Below, one piece after another: positions 10,011 to 18,281 of a stretch of 64,000 bases of DNA. The stretch spans positions 248,001 through 312,000 of the forward strand of contig JAVJRK010000017.1 in NCBI GenBank assembly GCA_040218445.1. The letters run 5' to 3'. Under the pieces are notes generated by a model that did no database searches, was not told the origin of the DNA, and was given only the letters and a program-made list of their open reading frames with translations. Both the position numbers and the translations under genes were made by a program. The DNA is from UBA1479 sp040218445 (lineage in GTDB: Bacteria > Pseudomonadota > Alphaproteobacteria > Rhodospirillales > Casp-alpha2). The stretch's first letter is position 1; every line of letters starts with the position of its first letter.

Positions 10011-10951
10011 TGGCTGTGCAATACGACATGTCGCTTCTTAACCGCCTGCCGTCCGTAAAGGGCAAATTGACGGCGAATGCCTCCATGGCCGGGTTCTCCT
10101 GGTTCCGGGTCGGCGGTCCTGCCGAAGTTCTGTTCGAGCCCCAGGACAGGGACGATCTTGCGGCCTTCATGGCGGGCTTGCCGGACGATGTGCCGGTCAC
10201 GGTGATCGGCGTGGCATCGAACCTGTTGGTCCGTGACGGTGGGGTCGACGGCGTGGTCATCCGTCTTGGCAAAGCCTTTGCCGAGGTCACGGTCGACGGT
10301 CAGGAAATCACGGCGGGTGCCGGCGCCATGGATGTCAACGTGGCCCGCGCGGCCCGTGATGAAGGCCTTGCCGGGTTTGAATTCCTGATCGGTATTCCCG
10401 GATCGATCGGCGGGGCCTTGCGCATGAACGCCGGGGCCTACGGGGCAGAGATTTCCGATATTTTCGTGGCCGCACGGGCAGTGACCGGCAGGGGAGAGGT
10501 TGCGGCCCTCTCCCCGTCGGACATGGCTTTCGCCTATCGCCACTGCGGTCAGCCCGAAGATGTCATCTTTACCGGGGCGACATTCCGAGGAGCGCCCGAT
10601 AACGTGGATGCGATTGCTCGCCGAATGGCCGATATTCAAAAATCGCGCGGCGAGACCCAACCCGTGAAATCGCGCACCGGTGGCTCGACCTTCGCCAATC
10701 CGGAAGGGCACAAGGCCTGGGAGTTGATCGACGAAGCAGACTGCCGCGGCTTGACGCGCGGCGGGGCGCAGGTCTCTCCCCAGCACTGCAATTTCCTGAT
10801 CAATACGGGTAATGCCACGGCCGCCGATCTGGAAGGCCTGGGCGAGGAAGTGCGCAGGCGGGTTCTTGAAAATTCAGGCGTCGAGCTTCAATGGGAAATC
10901 CGTCGCATCGGCCGGCCGGCCGGCCCCAAGGTGCAGGAGGTCGCGCCATGA
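10007..10951 (+). CDS. murB: UDP-N-acetylenolpyruvoylglucosamine reductase MurB
   Basis: FAD-dependent, NADPH-using reductase giving UDP-MurNAc from the enolpyruvyl intermediate. The 314 residues show the FAD-binding motifs FRVGGPAE, GVASNLLVRDGG and IPGSIGGALRMNAGAYG, plus the active-site region RTGGSTFANP. It starts at the murC stop (ATGA overlap), with a second possible ATG three bases later, and overlaps ddl by 4 bases. Confidence 0.97.
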   Translation: MMAVQYDMSLLNRLPSVKGKLTANASMAGFSWFRVGGPAEVLFEPQDRDDLAAFMAGLPDDVPVTVIGVASNLLVRDGGVDGVVIRLGKAFAEVTVDGQEITAGAGAMDVNVARAARDEGLAGFEFLIGIPGSIGGALRMNAGAYGAEISDIFVAARAVTGRGEVAALSPSDMAFAYRHCGQPEDVIFTGATFRGAPDNVDAIARRMADIQKSRGETQPVKSRTGGSTFANPEGHKAWELIDEADCRGLTRGGAQVSPQHCNFLINTGNATAADLEGLGEEVRRRVLENSGVELQWEIRRIGRPAGPKVQEVAP

Positions 10952-11865
10952 CCGCCATGTCGGAAAGCAAACACGTGGCCGTGTTGATGGGGGGCTGGTC
11001 TGCTGAGCGCGAGGTCTCGCTGGTGTCGGGGGCTGCCTGCGCCAAGGCATTGCAGGATGCGGGCTACCAGGTCACCACCATCGATGTGCAGCGCGACGTG
11101 GGGGCCTTGATCACGCGCCTTTATCCGCGCCCCGATGCCGTGTTCAACGCGTTGCACGGCCGGTTCGGCGAAGACGGCTGCATCCAGGGGCTGCTCGATA
11201 TTCTGGGCATTCCCTATACCCATTCGGGTCTACTGGCCTCGGCCGTGGCCATGGACAAGCCCTTGGCCAAACGCCTGTTCGCGGCCGAAGGCATTCCCGT
11301 CGCGGAACATGTCGTGGCGACCATCGAAGCCGCCCGCGAACAAGAACCCCTGGCCCGGCCCTACGTGGCCAAACCCATGAACGAAGGGTCCAGCGTCGGC
11401 GTGCATATCGTCCGCGAAGGCGACAATGAGCCGCCGTTCGAAGGATCGGGTTGGAACTACGGCGAAGAAGTGATGTTCGAGCGCTACATCCCCGGACGTG
11501 AACTGACCGTCTCGGTGATGGGCGGGAATGCCGTTGCGGTGACCGAAATCACCACGTCGCGCGGGTTCTACGACTACGACGCCAAGTATGCCGACGGCGG
11601 GTCGATCCATGTGATCCCGGCCGAGGTCGACAAGGATATCTACGATCAGGCGATGGACATGTCGGAACGGGCGTTCAAGGCGATCGGCTGCCGGGGCGTG
11701 GCGCGGACCGATTTCCGCTACGACGGCGATACCCTCTACATGCTTGAAATCAATACCCAACCGGGCATGACGCCCACCTCTCTGGTGCCGGAACAGGCCG
11801 CCCATACGGGCCTGTCTTTCCAGGATTTGGTCGTCTGGATGGTTGAACAGGCGGAGTGCGATTGA
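10948..11865 (+). CDS. ddl: D-alanine:D-alanine ligase Ddl
   Basis: ATP-grasp ligase making the D-Ala-D-Ala dipeptide used by MurF. The product is 305 residues, DdlB-like in length. Motifs seen are the N-terminal LMGGWSAEREVSL and LHGRFGEDG, the ATP-grasp loop NEGSSVGV, and the C-terminal metal-binding segment LEINTQPGMTPTSLVPEQA. The ATG at 10948 follows GGAGG and overlaps the murB stop. The final TGA shares a base with the ftsQ start. Confidence 0.96.
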   Translation: MTAMSESKHVAVLMGGWSAEREVSLVSGAACAKALQDAGYQVTTIDVQRDVGALITRLYPRPDAVFNALHGRFGEDGCIQGLLDILGIPYTHSGLLASAVAMDKPLAKRLFAAEGIPVAEHVVATIEAAREQEPLARPYVAKPMNEGSSVGVHIVREGDNEPPFEGSGWNYGEEVMFERYIPGRELTVSVMGGNAVAVTEITTSRGFYDYDAKYADGGSIHVIPAEVDKDIYDQAMDMSERAFKAIGCRGVARTDFRYDGDTLYMLEINTQPGMTPTSLVPEQAAHTGLSFQDLVVWMVEQAECD

Positions 11866-12743
11866 TGACCGACAAGAAAACGGACAACGAGACCACCAAG
11901 GCGGAAGGAAAGCGCCGCGCCCGAAATCAGAGCGCGCCGAGAAAACGCGTCCTGCGCGGCCGGCTCAGCCGGGCCGTAATGGTCGGTGGTCTGACGGTGG
12001 TCCTGCTGGGGGCGGGTGTCGGCGGTTGGTGGGTATGGTCAAACAATGTGGTGTCCGGACTCTATGCCCAGGCCAAGGATTGGACGATCGGCCAGACGGC
12101 CGAGGCCGGATTGCGCATCGACGATATTCTCGTGACCGGGCGTTCGCAAACTTCGCGCCAGGATCTTCTGGCGGCGCTGCGTCTGCGGCGCGGTGCGCCG
12201 ATGTTCGGCTTCGATCCGGAACAAACCCGCCAGCGCATCGAACAATTGCCCTGGGTCAAACGTGCTGTGGTCGAACGCATGCTGCCGGGCACGGTCATGC
12301 TGCATATCGACGAGCGCACGCCGCTGGCCCTTTGGCAGAACAGGGGTGTGTTCCAGCTGATCGACGAAGAAGGCGTGGTGATTCTGAAAAAGGGTCTGGA
12401 GCGGTTTTCCGACCTGCCCATCGTTGTCGGCCCCGACGCGCCCAAGCACGCCAAGGCATTGTTGGAAACCCTTAGGGCCGAGCCCGACCTGATGCATCTG
12501 GTGCGTGCCGCCGTGCGGGTTTCCGGCCGCCGCTGGACCCTGACCCTGGATAACGGCATCGACGTTCAATTACCCGAAGACGACCCGGCCGGGGCCTGGC
12601 TGCGGCTGGCCGAGTACGAACGCCAGCACAAGGTCTTGGCACGCGATGTCGAAGTTCTGGATTTGCGCCTGCCGGACCGCCTGATCGTCCGTAAGGCCGC
12701 CAAGCCGCGCCCGCCCCGCAAACCCAAGGGCCAAGAAACCTGA
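11865..12743 (+). CDS. ftsQ: Cell division protein FtsQ
   Basis: Bitopic inner-membrane divisome protein linking early and late division proteins. The 292-residue product has a basic cytoplasmic tail (about 40 residues), one hydrophobic segment (VMVGGLTVVLLGAGVGG), then a POTRA domain (IDDILVTGRSQTSRQDLL, LPWVKRAVVERMLP) and the FtsQ/DivIB beta domain. The ATG at 11865 is preferred over an in-frame GTG 9 bases upstream because GGAG stands at the right distance. The 38-base gap to ftsA is the largest break since murE. Confidence 0.93.
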   Translation: MTDKKTDNETTKAEGKRRARNQSAPRKRVLRGRLSRAVMVGGLTVVLLGAGVGGWWVWSNNVVSGLYAQAKDWTIGQTAEAGLRIDDILVTGRSQTSRQDLLAALRLRRGAPMFGFDPEQTRQRIEQLPWVKRAVVERMLPGTVMLHIDERTPLALWQNRGVFQLIDEEGVVILKKGLERFSDLPIVVGPDAPKHAKALLETLRAEPDLMHLVRAAVRVSGRRWTLTLDNGIDVQLPEDDPAGAWLRLAEYERQHKVLARDVEVLDLRLPDRLIVRKAAKPRPPRKPKGQET

Positions 12744-12781
12744 GCAATAACCACAGACCACAGAATATCGAGACGACCGAA

Positions 12782-14062
12782 ATGAACAATCCATTGGGAA
12801 ACACGAAACCGCGCAACGGGCTGGTTGCCGCATTGGACCTGGGGTCTTCCAAGATTTCCTGTCTGATCGCGCGCCTGGGTACGGGCGTGACGGGTAATCA
12901 GGTTGCCGCCCGGGTCGTCGGTATCGGGCATCAGAAATCCCATGGCCTGAAATCGGGCAGCGTGATCGATCTGGAAGCCGCCGAAGCGACCATTCGCGCC
13001 ACGGTCGAAGCCGCCGAGGCCATGGTCGGTGAAAACATCCAAAAGGTTCTGGTCAACCTTTCCTGCGGCAAGCCCAAATCCATGTTGGTTGCCCATGAAG
13101 CCGACATCGGCGGCCGCGAGATCGAGGAAGCGGATCTGTACCGCGTGCTGTCGGCGGACCAGGTCACGGCTGAAACGCCTGCCGGCCACGAACTGATCCA
13201 TTCGATTCCCGTCGGCTATTCGGTCGATGACAACCGCGGCGTGCGTGATCCGCGCGGCATGTACGGCTCGCGCCTGGGCGCCAATCTTCATCTGGTCACG
13301 GCGCAGTCGGGGCCGGTCAAGAACCTGCGCACGGTGGTTGACCGCTGCCATCTGGAAATCGAGGCCCTGGTGGCCACGCCCTTCGCGTCGGCGCTGGCCT
13401 GTCTGGTTGATGACGAACGGCAATTGGGTACCACCTGTATCGATATCGGCGGCGGCACGACCTCGCTTGCCATTTTCTGCGATGGCGAACTGGTTCACAC
13501 GGATGTCATTCCGCTGGGCGGCGGTCACATGACCAACGACATCGCCCGGGGCCTGTCGACGCCGCTGGAAAGTGCTGAACGCATGAAGACGTTGTTCGGC
13601 TGCGTCATTCCGTCGCCGTCCGACGACGCGGAAATGATCACCGTGCCGTTGATCGGCGAAGACAAGGAGGCGGCGCAGACGCAGGTGCCGCGCTCGGTCC
13701 TGTTGGGCATTGTCCGGCCCCGGGCCGAAGAAATCATGGAGCTTGTACGCGACCGCCTGACGGCCAGCGGGTTCGACAAAGCCATCGGTCAGCGCGTTGT
13801 GCTGACCGGCGGTGCGAGCCAGCTGTCCGGTTTGGTGGAACTCGCCGGAGACGTGCTTGGCCGCCAGGTTCGCCTGGCCCGGCCGCGCGGTGTCGAGGGG
13901 CTATCGGAAGCGGTTTCAGGGCCGGGGTTCGCAACCTCGGTCGGGTTGATCCGCTATGCCGTGGAAAACCCCTTGGAAGTGGCTGGGGGCGACTTTCAGC
14001 CGATCAAGGAACGCAGTGGCGCTTTTGGGCGCTTTGGGCAGTGGCTGCGGGAGAATTTCTGA
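12782..14062 (+). CDS. ftsA: Cell division protein FtsA (actin-like FtsZ membrane tether)
   Basis: Actin-fold ATPase that anchors FtsZ filaments to the membrane and recruits late divisome proteins. The 426-residue product has the phosphate-1 loop ALDLGSSKISCLIA, the phosphate-2 loop IDIGGGTTSLAIF, and the adenosine motif VLTGGASQLSGL. The C-terminus ends in an amphipathic stretch (FGRFGQWLRENF) suited to membrane binding. It lies between ftsQ and ftsZ as in most Gram-negative bacteria. Confidence 0.96.
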   Translation: MNNPLGNTKPRNGLVAALDLGSSKISCLIARLGTGVTGNQVAARVVGIGHQKSHGLKSGSVIDLEAAEATIRATVEAAEAMVGENIQKVLVNLSCGKPKSMLVAHEADIGGREIEEADLYRVLSADQVTAETPAGHELIHSIPVGYSVDDNRGVRDPRGMYGSRLGANLHLVTAQSGPVKNLRTVVDRCHLEIEALVATPFASALACLVDDERQLGTTCIDIGGGTTSLAIFCDGELVHTDVIPLGGGHMTNDIARGLSTPLESAERMKTLFGCVIPSPSDDAEMITVPLIGEDKEAAQTQVPRSVLLGIVRPRAEEIMELVRDRLTASGFDKAIGQRVVLTGGASQLSGLVELAGDVLGRQVRLARPRGVEGLSEAVSGPGFATSVGLIRYAVENPLEVAGGDFQPIKERSGAFGRFGQWLRENF

Positions 14063-14169
14063 ATGAGGAGCAATCTACCTGTTTTTAACCAATCCCCTGA
14101 ATGCGGCCGCGCAGAGACCGGTCGTCGTTGCATTTATTCAGGCGGCGAGTAATCATCGGAGGCAGAGAA

Positions 14170-16011
14170 ATGAGCATCAACATTACAGTACCTGAAGATA
14201 ACGAGGCGCCGGAACTGAAGCCTCGTATCAGCGTGATCGGCGTCGGTGGCGCCGGCGGTAATGCCGTGAGCAACATGATCGCGGCAAACCTGGAAGGCTG
14301 CGACTTCATCGTCGCCAACACGGACGCACAAGCCATAAAGGGATCCAAGGCCGAACGCCGCATCCAATTGGGAACGGGTGTGACCAAGGGCCTGGGTGCC
14401 GGCTCCAAGCCTGAAGTGGGCAGGGCGGCCGCCGAGGAATCGATTTCCGAGATTCTGGCCGAACTGGATCAGTCCAACATGGTGTTCATCGCCGCCGGCA
14501 TGGGTGGCGGTACGGGCACCGGGGCGGCCCCTGTGATCGCCAAGGCGGCCCGTGAACACGGCATCCTGACCGTCGGTGTGGTAACCAAGCCTTTCCAGTT
14601 CGAAGGCAGCCACCGCATGCGTCTGGCTGAACAGGGCCTGGACGAGCTTGCCGGCTATGTCGATACCCTGATCATCATCCCCAACCAGAACCTGTTCCGC
14701 GTCGCCAACGAGAAGACGACCTTCGCCGATGCCTTCAAAATGGCCGACGATGTGCTGTATTCCGGGGTGCGATCCATCACCGACCTGATGGTCATGCCGG
14801 GCCTGATCAACCTGGATTTCGCCGACGTGCAGTCGGTCATGCAGGGCATGGGCCGGGCCATGATGGGCACGGGCGAAGCGGCCGGTGAACGCCGCGCATT
14901 GGATGCGGCCGAAGCGGCGATTTCGAACCCCTTGTTGGACGATGCCTCCATGCGCGGTGCGCGCGGCGTGCTGATCAACATCACGGGCGGCGACGACATC
15001 ACTCTGTTCGAAGTGGACGAAGCCGCCAACCGGGTGCGTGCCGAAGTCGACGAAGATGCCTACATCATCATCGGCTCGGCCTTCGATCAGTCCATGGAAG
15101 GTTCCATGCGGGTGTCCGTCGTGGCCACGGGCCTGGAAGCGGCCGAAGGCGAGCAGCCTTCGCATCTGCATATCCTTAACCAGGCTCAGCGGATCGAGCC
15201 GGTGCGTGTGCCGCGCCCGGAAGAGGAAGCGGAGGTCGAAGCCCCGGCGGTCGTCGCCATTCATGACGAAGCACCTGCGGTTGCTGAAACCGGGGAAATG
15301 ACCGAAACGGCAGGCGAATCGGACTTCGATTCGGCTGAAACCGCGCCCTATGCGGAAACTGCCGAGGCCGAAGCCGAGCCCATTGAAGACGCCGTGGACA
15401 GTGAACCCGAAGCGGCCGATGCGGCACCCGCGGAACTTCAACCCCGCGTGCCGGCGGCCATGCCGGGTGCGGGCAACGTGGAATCCTTCATTCCGCCCCG
15501 TGCCGTCGAGGTCGAAGACGATGACGACATGGACGGCCCCGCAGCCGGTGCCGATCCTTTCGAAGTCGCGGCCATGGTCAACGGATCAAACGCCGAGGAC
15601 GACGCGCCGAAAGCCGGCGGGCTTCTGCGCCGAGGTAAGAAAGAAGGCGGCGGTATGTCGCTGTTTGAACGGGTCACGGGCACCGGTAGGGCCAAAAAGC
15701 CTGAGGAACCTGCGGTTTCCGAGGTTTCTCCGGCGGCCCAGGCACCTGCCCAGGAAGCGGAGCGGGGCACCATTGATGCCCTGATCCGGTCACGTGCGGC
15801 GACCCCGCAGGCGGATTCCACGCCGGCTCCGGCCCCGGTTCAGATGCCGACGCCCGTCCAATCGGCACCGGCCATGATCGAACAGCCGGCAGCCCCGGTA
15901 CCGCAGAAGGCTTCTTTGGGTGGGGTCGATCCCGCCGATCGGTTGCCCTCGGCGGAAACGGAAGACGATCTTCTGGATATTCCGGCGTTCCTGCGCAGGC
16001 AGGCCAACTGA
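14170..16011 (+). CDS. ftsZ: Cell division GTPase FtsZ with a very long C-terminal linker
   Basis: Tubulin-like GTPase forming the Z ring. The 613-residue product has the N-terminal glycine motif VGGAGGNAV, the GTP signature GMGGGTGTGAAP near residue 110, and the T7 loop (NLDFADV). The globular core ends near residue 335. It is followed by about 260 residues rich in Ala, Glu and Pro, then the conserved C-terminal peptide DIPAFLRRQ that binds FtsA. Alphaproteobacterial FtsZ often has a long linker, but this one is at the long end. The ATG at 14170 follows GGAGG; the longer in-frame start (14101) lacks family similarity. Confidence 0.97.
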   Translation: MSINITVPEDNEAPELKPRISVIGVGGAGGNAVSNMIAANLEGCDFIVANTDAQAIKGSKAERRIQLGTGVTKGLGAGSKPEVGRAAAEESISEILAELDQSNMVFIAAGMGGGTGTGAAPVIAKAAREHGILTVGVVTKPFQFEGSHRMRLAEQGLDELAGYVDTLIIIPNQNLFRVANEKTTFADAFKMADDVLYSGVRSITDLMVMPGLINLDFADVQSVMQGMGRAMMGTGEAAGERRALDAAEAAISNPLLDDASMRGARGVLINITGGDDITLFEVDEAANRVRAEVDEDAYIIIGSAFDQSMEGSMRVSVVATGLEAAEGEQPSHLHILNQAQRIEPVRVPRPEEEAEVEAPAVVAIHDEAPAVAETGEMTETAGESDFDSAETAPYAETAEAEAEPIEDAVDSEPEAADAAPAELQPRVPAAMPGAGNVESFIPPRAVEVEDDDDMDGPAAGADPFEVAAMVNGSNAEDDAPKAGGLLRRGKKEGGGMSLFERVTGTGRAKKPEEPAVSEVSPAAQAPAQEAERGTIDALIRSRAATPQADSTPAPAPVQMPTPVQSAPAMIEQPAAPVPQKASLGGVDPADRLPSAETEDDLLDIPAFLRRQAN

Positions 16012-16059
16012 AAGGACGGTGGAACACCGTAACATTCGGAAACAATTAGTGATTTGAGG

Positions 16060-16101
16060 AAATCCCGGGTTCTGTCCTATTCAGAAACCCGGGATTTCTT
16101 T
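16060..16101 (+). terminator. Rho-independent terminator after ftsZ
   Basis: A 12-bp perfect inverted repeat (AAATCCCGGGTT at 16060-16071, AACCCGGGATTT at 16086-16097) with a 14-base loop, followed by TCTTTAA. It closes the dcw transcription unit before lpxC. Confidence 0.85.
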
Positions 16102-16222
16102 AATGCCTTTGCGGTTTTGCTCGATTAGGGCGTGAACTGGCGGGGGATGAAACGAAAGTGACCCGGGCCCGCTATCGGAACACGGCGGTAAGGCCCGCAA
16201 ATCAAAGAATACGGGGAACCTG

Positions 16223-17209
16223 ATGGGTTTGACCACAGCCGGCCAGAAAGACCAGCACCGCGGAACCGCCGCCAAGAAGGCCGTCCGCCAGCGGACGTTG
16301 AAGGCGTCCGTGTCGCTGACCGGGATCGGGTTGCATTCCGGCGCCGATGTCACCCTGACTCTGCACCCCGCACCTGCCGATTACGGCATTCATTTCAACC
16401 GCACGGACGTGGCCGACGATGGCGCCGAAAAAGGGGCCGTTGCCGCGCGTTGGGACCGGGTCGCCGATACGCGCCTATGTTCGGCGCTGGCCAACGATCA
16501 CGGCGTGTCCGTCGGTACGGTCGAACACCTGATGGCGGCGCTTGCCGGCTGCGGGATCGACAACGTGCATATCGATCTGGACGGCCCGGAAGTTCCGGTC
16601 ATGGACGGCAGCTCGCAGCAGTTCGTGGACGTGATCCGCGAAGCAGGCGTGGTCGAACAAACCGCCGACCGCCGGGTTATCCGGGTTCTCAAGCCGGTTT
16701 CCGTGGAAACGGAAAACGGCTGGGCGGAACTTTCGCCGGCGCCGGTGTTTTCCGTCGATTTCCAGATTGAATTCCAAAGTCAGGCCATCCGCAGCCAGCA
16801 TCTGCGCCTTGGCGTGGTCAACGGGGCTTTTTGCAAGGAACTGGCCAATGCGCGGACATTCGGGTTCATGCATGAGGTCGAAGCCATGCAGAAGGCCGGT
16901 CTTGCCCGGGGCGGCTCGCTCGACAATGCGATCGTGATCGACGGTGATACGGTTTTGAACGACGGTGGTTTGCGCCACGAAGACGAATTCGTTCGCCATA
17001 AGGCACTGGATGCGGTCGGTGACCTGTATCTTGCCGGCGGCCAGATCATCGGGGCCTACCGGGCCGAACGCGCCGGCCATGCGATCAACAATGCCTTGCT
17101 GCGCAAGCTGTTCGAAACCCCGGATGCCTGGTGCTATGACGTGCTGCGCGGGGACGAATCCAAAACCGCCATGGACGGCGGAATTCAAGCCGAAGCCGCC
17201 CAGGTCTGA
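16223..17209 (+). CDS. lpxC: UDP-3-O-acyl-N-acetylglucosamine deacetylase LpxC
   Basis: Zinc-dependent deacetylase for the committed step of lipid A synthesis, acting in the cytoplasm. The 328-residue product has the two-domain LpxC plan: zinc-ligand histidine in TVEHLMAAL, the MDGSS loop, the RTFGF segment, LARGGSLDNA, and the second metal site in HKALDAVGDLYL followed by RAGHAINNALL. Its place directly after ftsZ is the common Gram-negative order. It has its own transcription unit between two terminators. Confidence 0.97.
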   Translation: MGLTTAGQKDQHRGTAAKKAVRQRTLKASVSLTGIGLHSGADVTLTLHPAPADYGIHFNRTDVADDGAEKGAVAARWDRVADTRLCSALANDHGVSVGTVEHLMAALAGCGIDNVHIDLDGPEVPVMDGSSQQFVDVIREAGVVEQTADRRVIRVLKPVSVETENGWAELSPAPVFSVDFQIEFQSQAIRSQHLRLGVVNGAFCKELANARTFGFMHEVEAMQKAGLARGGSLDNAIVIDGDTVLNDGGLRHEDEFVRHKALDAVGDLYLAGGQIIGAYRAERAGHAINNALLRKLFETPDAWCYDVLRGDESKTAMDGGIQAEAAQV

Positions 17210-17235
17210 TCGTTTCATCCATGGTCAGTGCATGT

Positions 17236-17262
17236 GGCGCCCCGGGGCGCCGTTTTCATTTA
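17236..17262 (+). terminator. Probable terminator after lpxC
   Basis: A 16-base perfect palindrome (GGCGCCCCGGGGCGCC, 17236-17251) followed by GTTTTCATTT. The stem is very strong although the loop is short, so the folded form would open at the centre. Confidence 0.6.
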
Positions 17263-17422
17263 TGGCCGTGGATTGTATCCGGGACTTGCGATCCGTGAAA
17301 ATTTGCCCAAATCCGATCGACGAAGGTGATTTTGGCCTTTTTGAAAAGCTCCCCTTGCATGGTATATTCGGCGCCCCCGGTGTCCTGTTCAGGGATGCTG
17401 CCCGGATGCTTGACCTAGAGGC

Positions 17423-18265
17423 ATGAGAACTGAAAACCCCCAGCCGATGAGAATGTGCACACGGATCAAAACCCTTATCCCTCTGCTGGCGGTTTCGCTG
17501 TTCCTGGGCGCCTGTTCGATCTTCGACGAGGAAAAACCCGTCTATGTGGAAAAGCCCGTGGACGAGCTTTACAACCGCGGCGTCGATCAGATGGGCAGCC
17601 GCAAATTCGCCGATGCGGCGCTGACCTTTGAAGAGGTCGAACGCCAGCATCCCTATTCGGTTTGGGCGACCAAGTCGCAGATCATGGCGGCCTATGGGTA
17701 TTACAAATCGAACAATTACGACGAGGCCATCGCCGCGTTGGAGCGCTTTATTCAGTTGCATCCGACCCATAAGGATGTGGGCTATGCCTACTACCTGAAG
17801 GGGCTGACTTATTACGAACAGATTTCCGACGTCACCCGCGACCAGTTGATGACCACCCTGGCGCTGGAAAGCCTGAACGAAGTTCTGACCCGTTTCCCGG
17901 ACAGCAAGTTCGCGCGCGATGCCAAGTTCAAGATGGAACTGACCTACGACCACCTTGCCGGCAAGGAAATGGAGATCGGGCGGTACTATCACAATCAGCA
18001 TCAGTACCTCGCAGCCATCAATCGCTTTCGCACCGTGGTCGATAAGTACCAGACGACCACCCATGTGCCCGAGGCCCTGCACCGCCTGACGGAAGCCTAT
18101 CTTGCCCTGGGTCTGAAGGACGAAGCACGCAAGACGGCGTCGGTCCTGGGGCATAACTTCCCGGGCAGCGAGTGGTACATGGATTCCTACGAGATGCTGA
18201 CCGGCGAAAATGTCCGGCCCCAGGCGGAGGAGAAGTCCTGGTACGACAGAGTTAAGTTCTGGTAA
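17423..18265 (+). CDS. bamD: Outer-membrane assembly lipoprotein BamD (ComL)
   Basis: Essential TPR lipoprotein of the BAM complex that inserts beta-barrel proteins in the outer membrane. A lipoprotein signal is visible: a basic start, the hydrophobic core LIPLLAVSLFL and lipobox LGAC. The rest (about 245 residues) is made of TPR-like helical repeats, with motifs such as DELYNRGVDQM, RKFADAALTFEEVERQHPYS and YLKGLTYYEQI that are typical of BamD. The start is uncertain: ATG at 17423 has AGAGG very close, while 17447 or 17453 would give a shorter signal peptide. recN follows after 16 bases. Confidence 0.93.
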   Translation: MRTENPQPMRMCTRIKTLIPLLAVSLFLGACSIFDEEKPVYVEKPVDELYNRGVDQMGSRKFADAALTFEEVERQHPYSVWATKSQIMAAYGYYKSNNYDEAIAALERFIQLHPTHKDVGYAYYLKGLTYYEQISDVTRDQLMTTLALESLNEVLTRFPDSKFARDAKFKMELTYDHLAGKEMEIGRYYHNQHQYLAAINRFRTVVDKYQTTTHVPEALHRLTEAYLALGLKDEARKTASVLGHNFPGSEWYMDSYEMLTGENVRPQAEEKSWYDRVKFW

Positions 18266-18281
18266 GGCGGAAGATCGGTCC

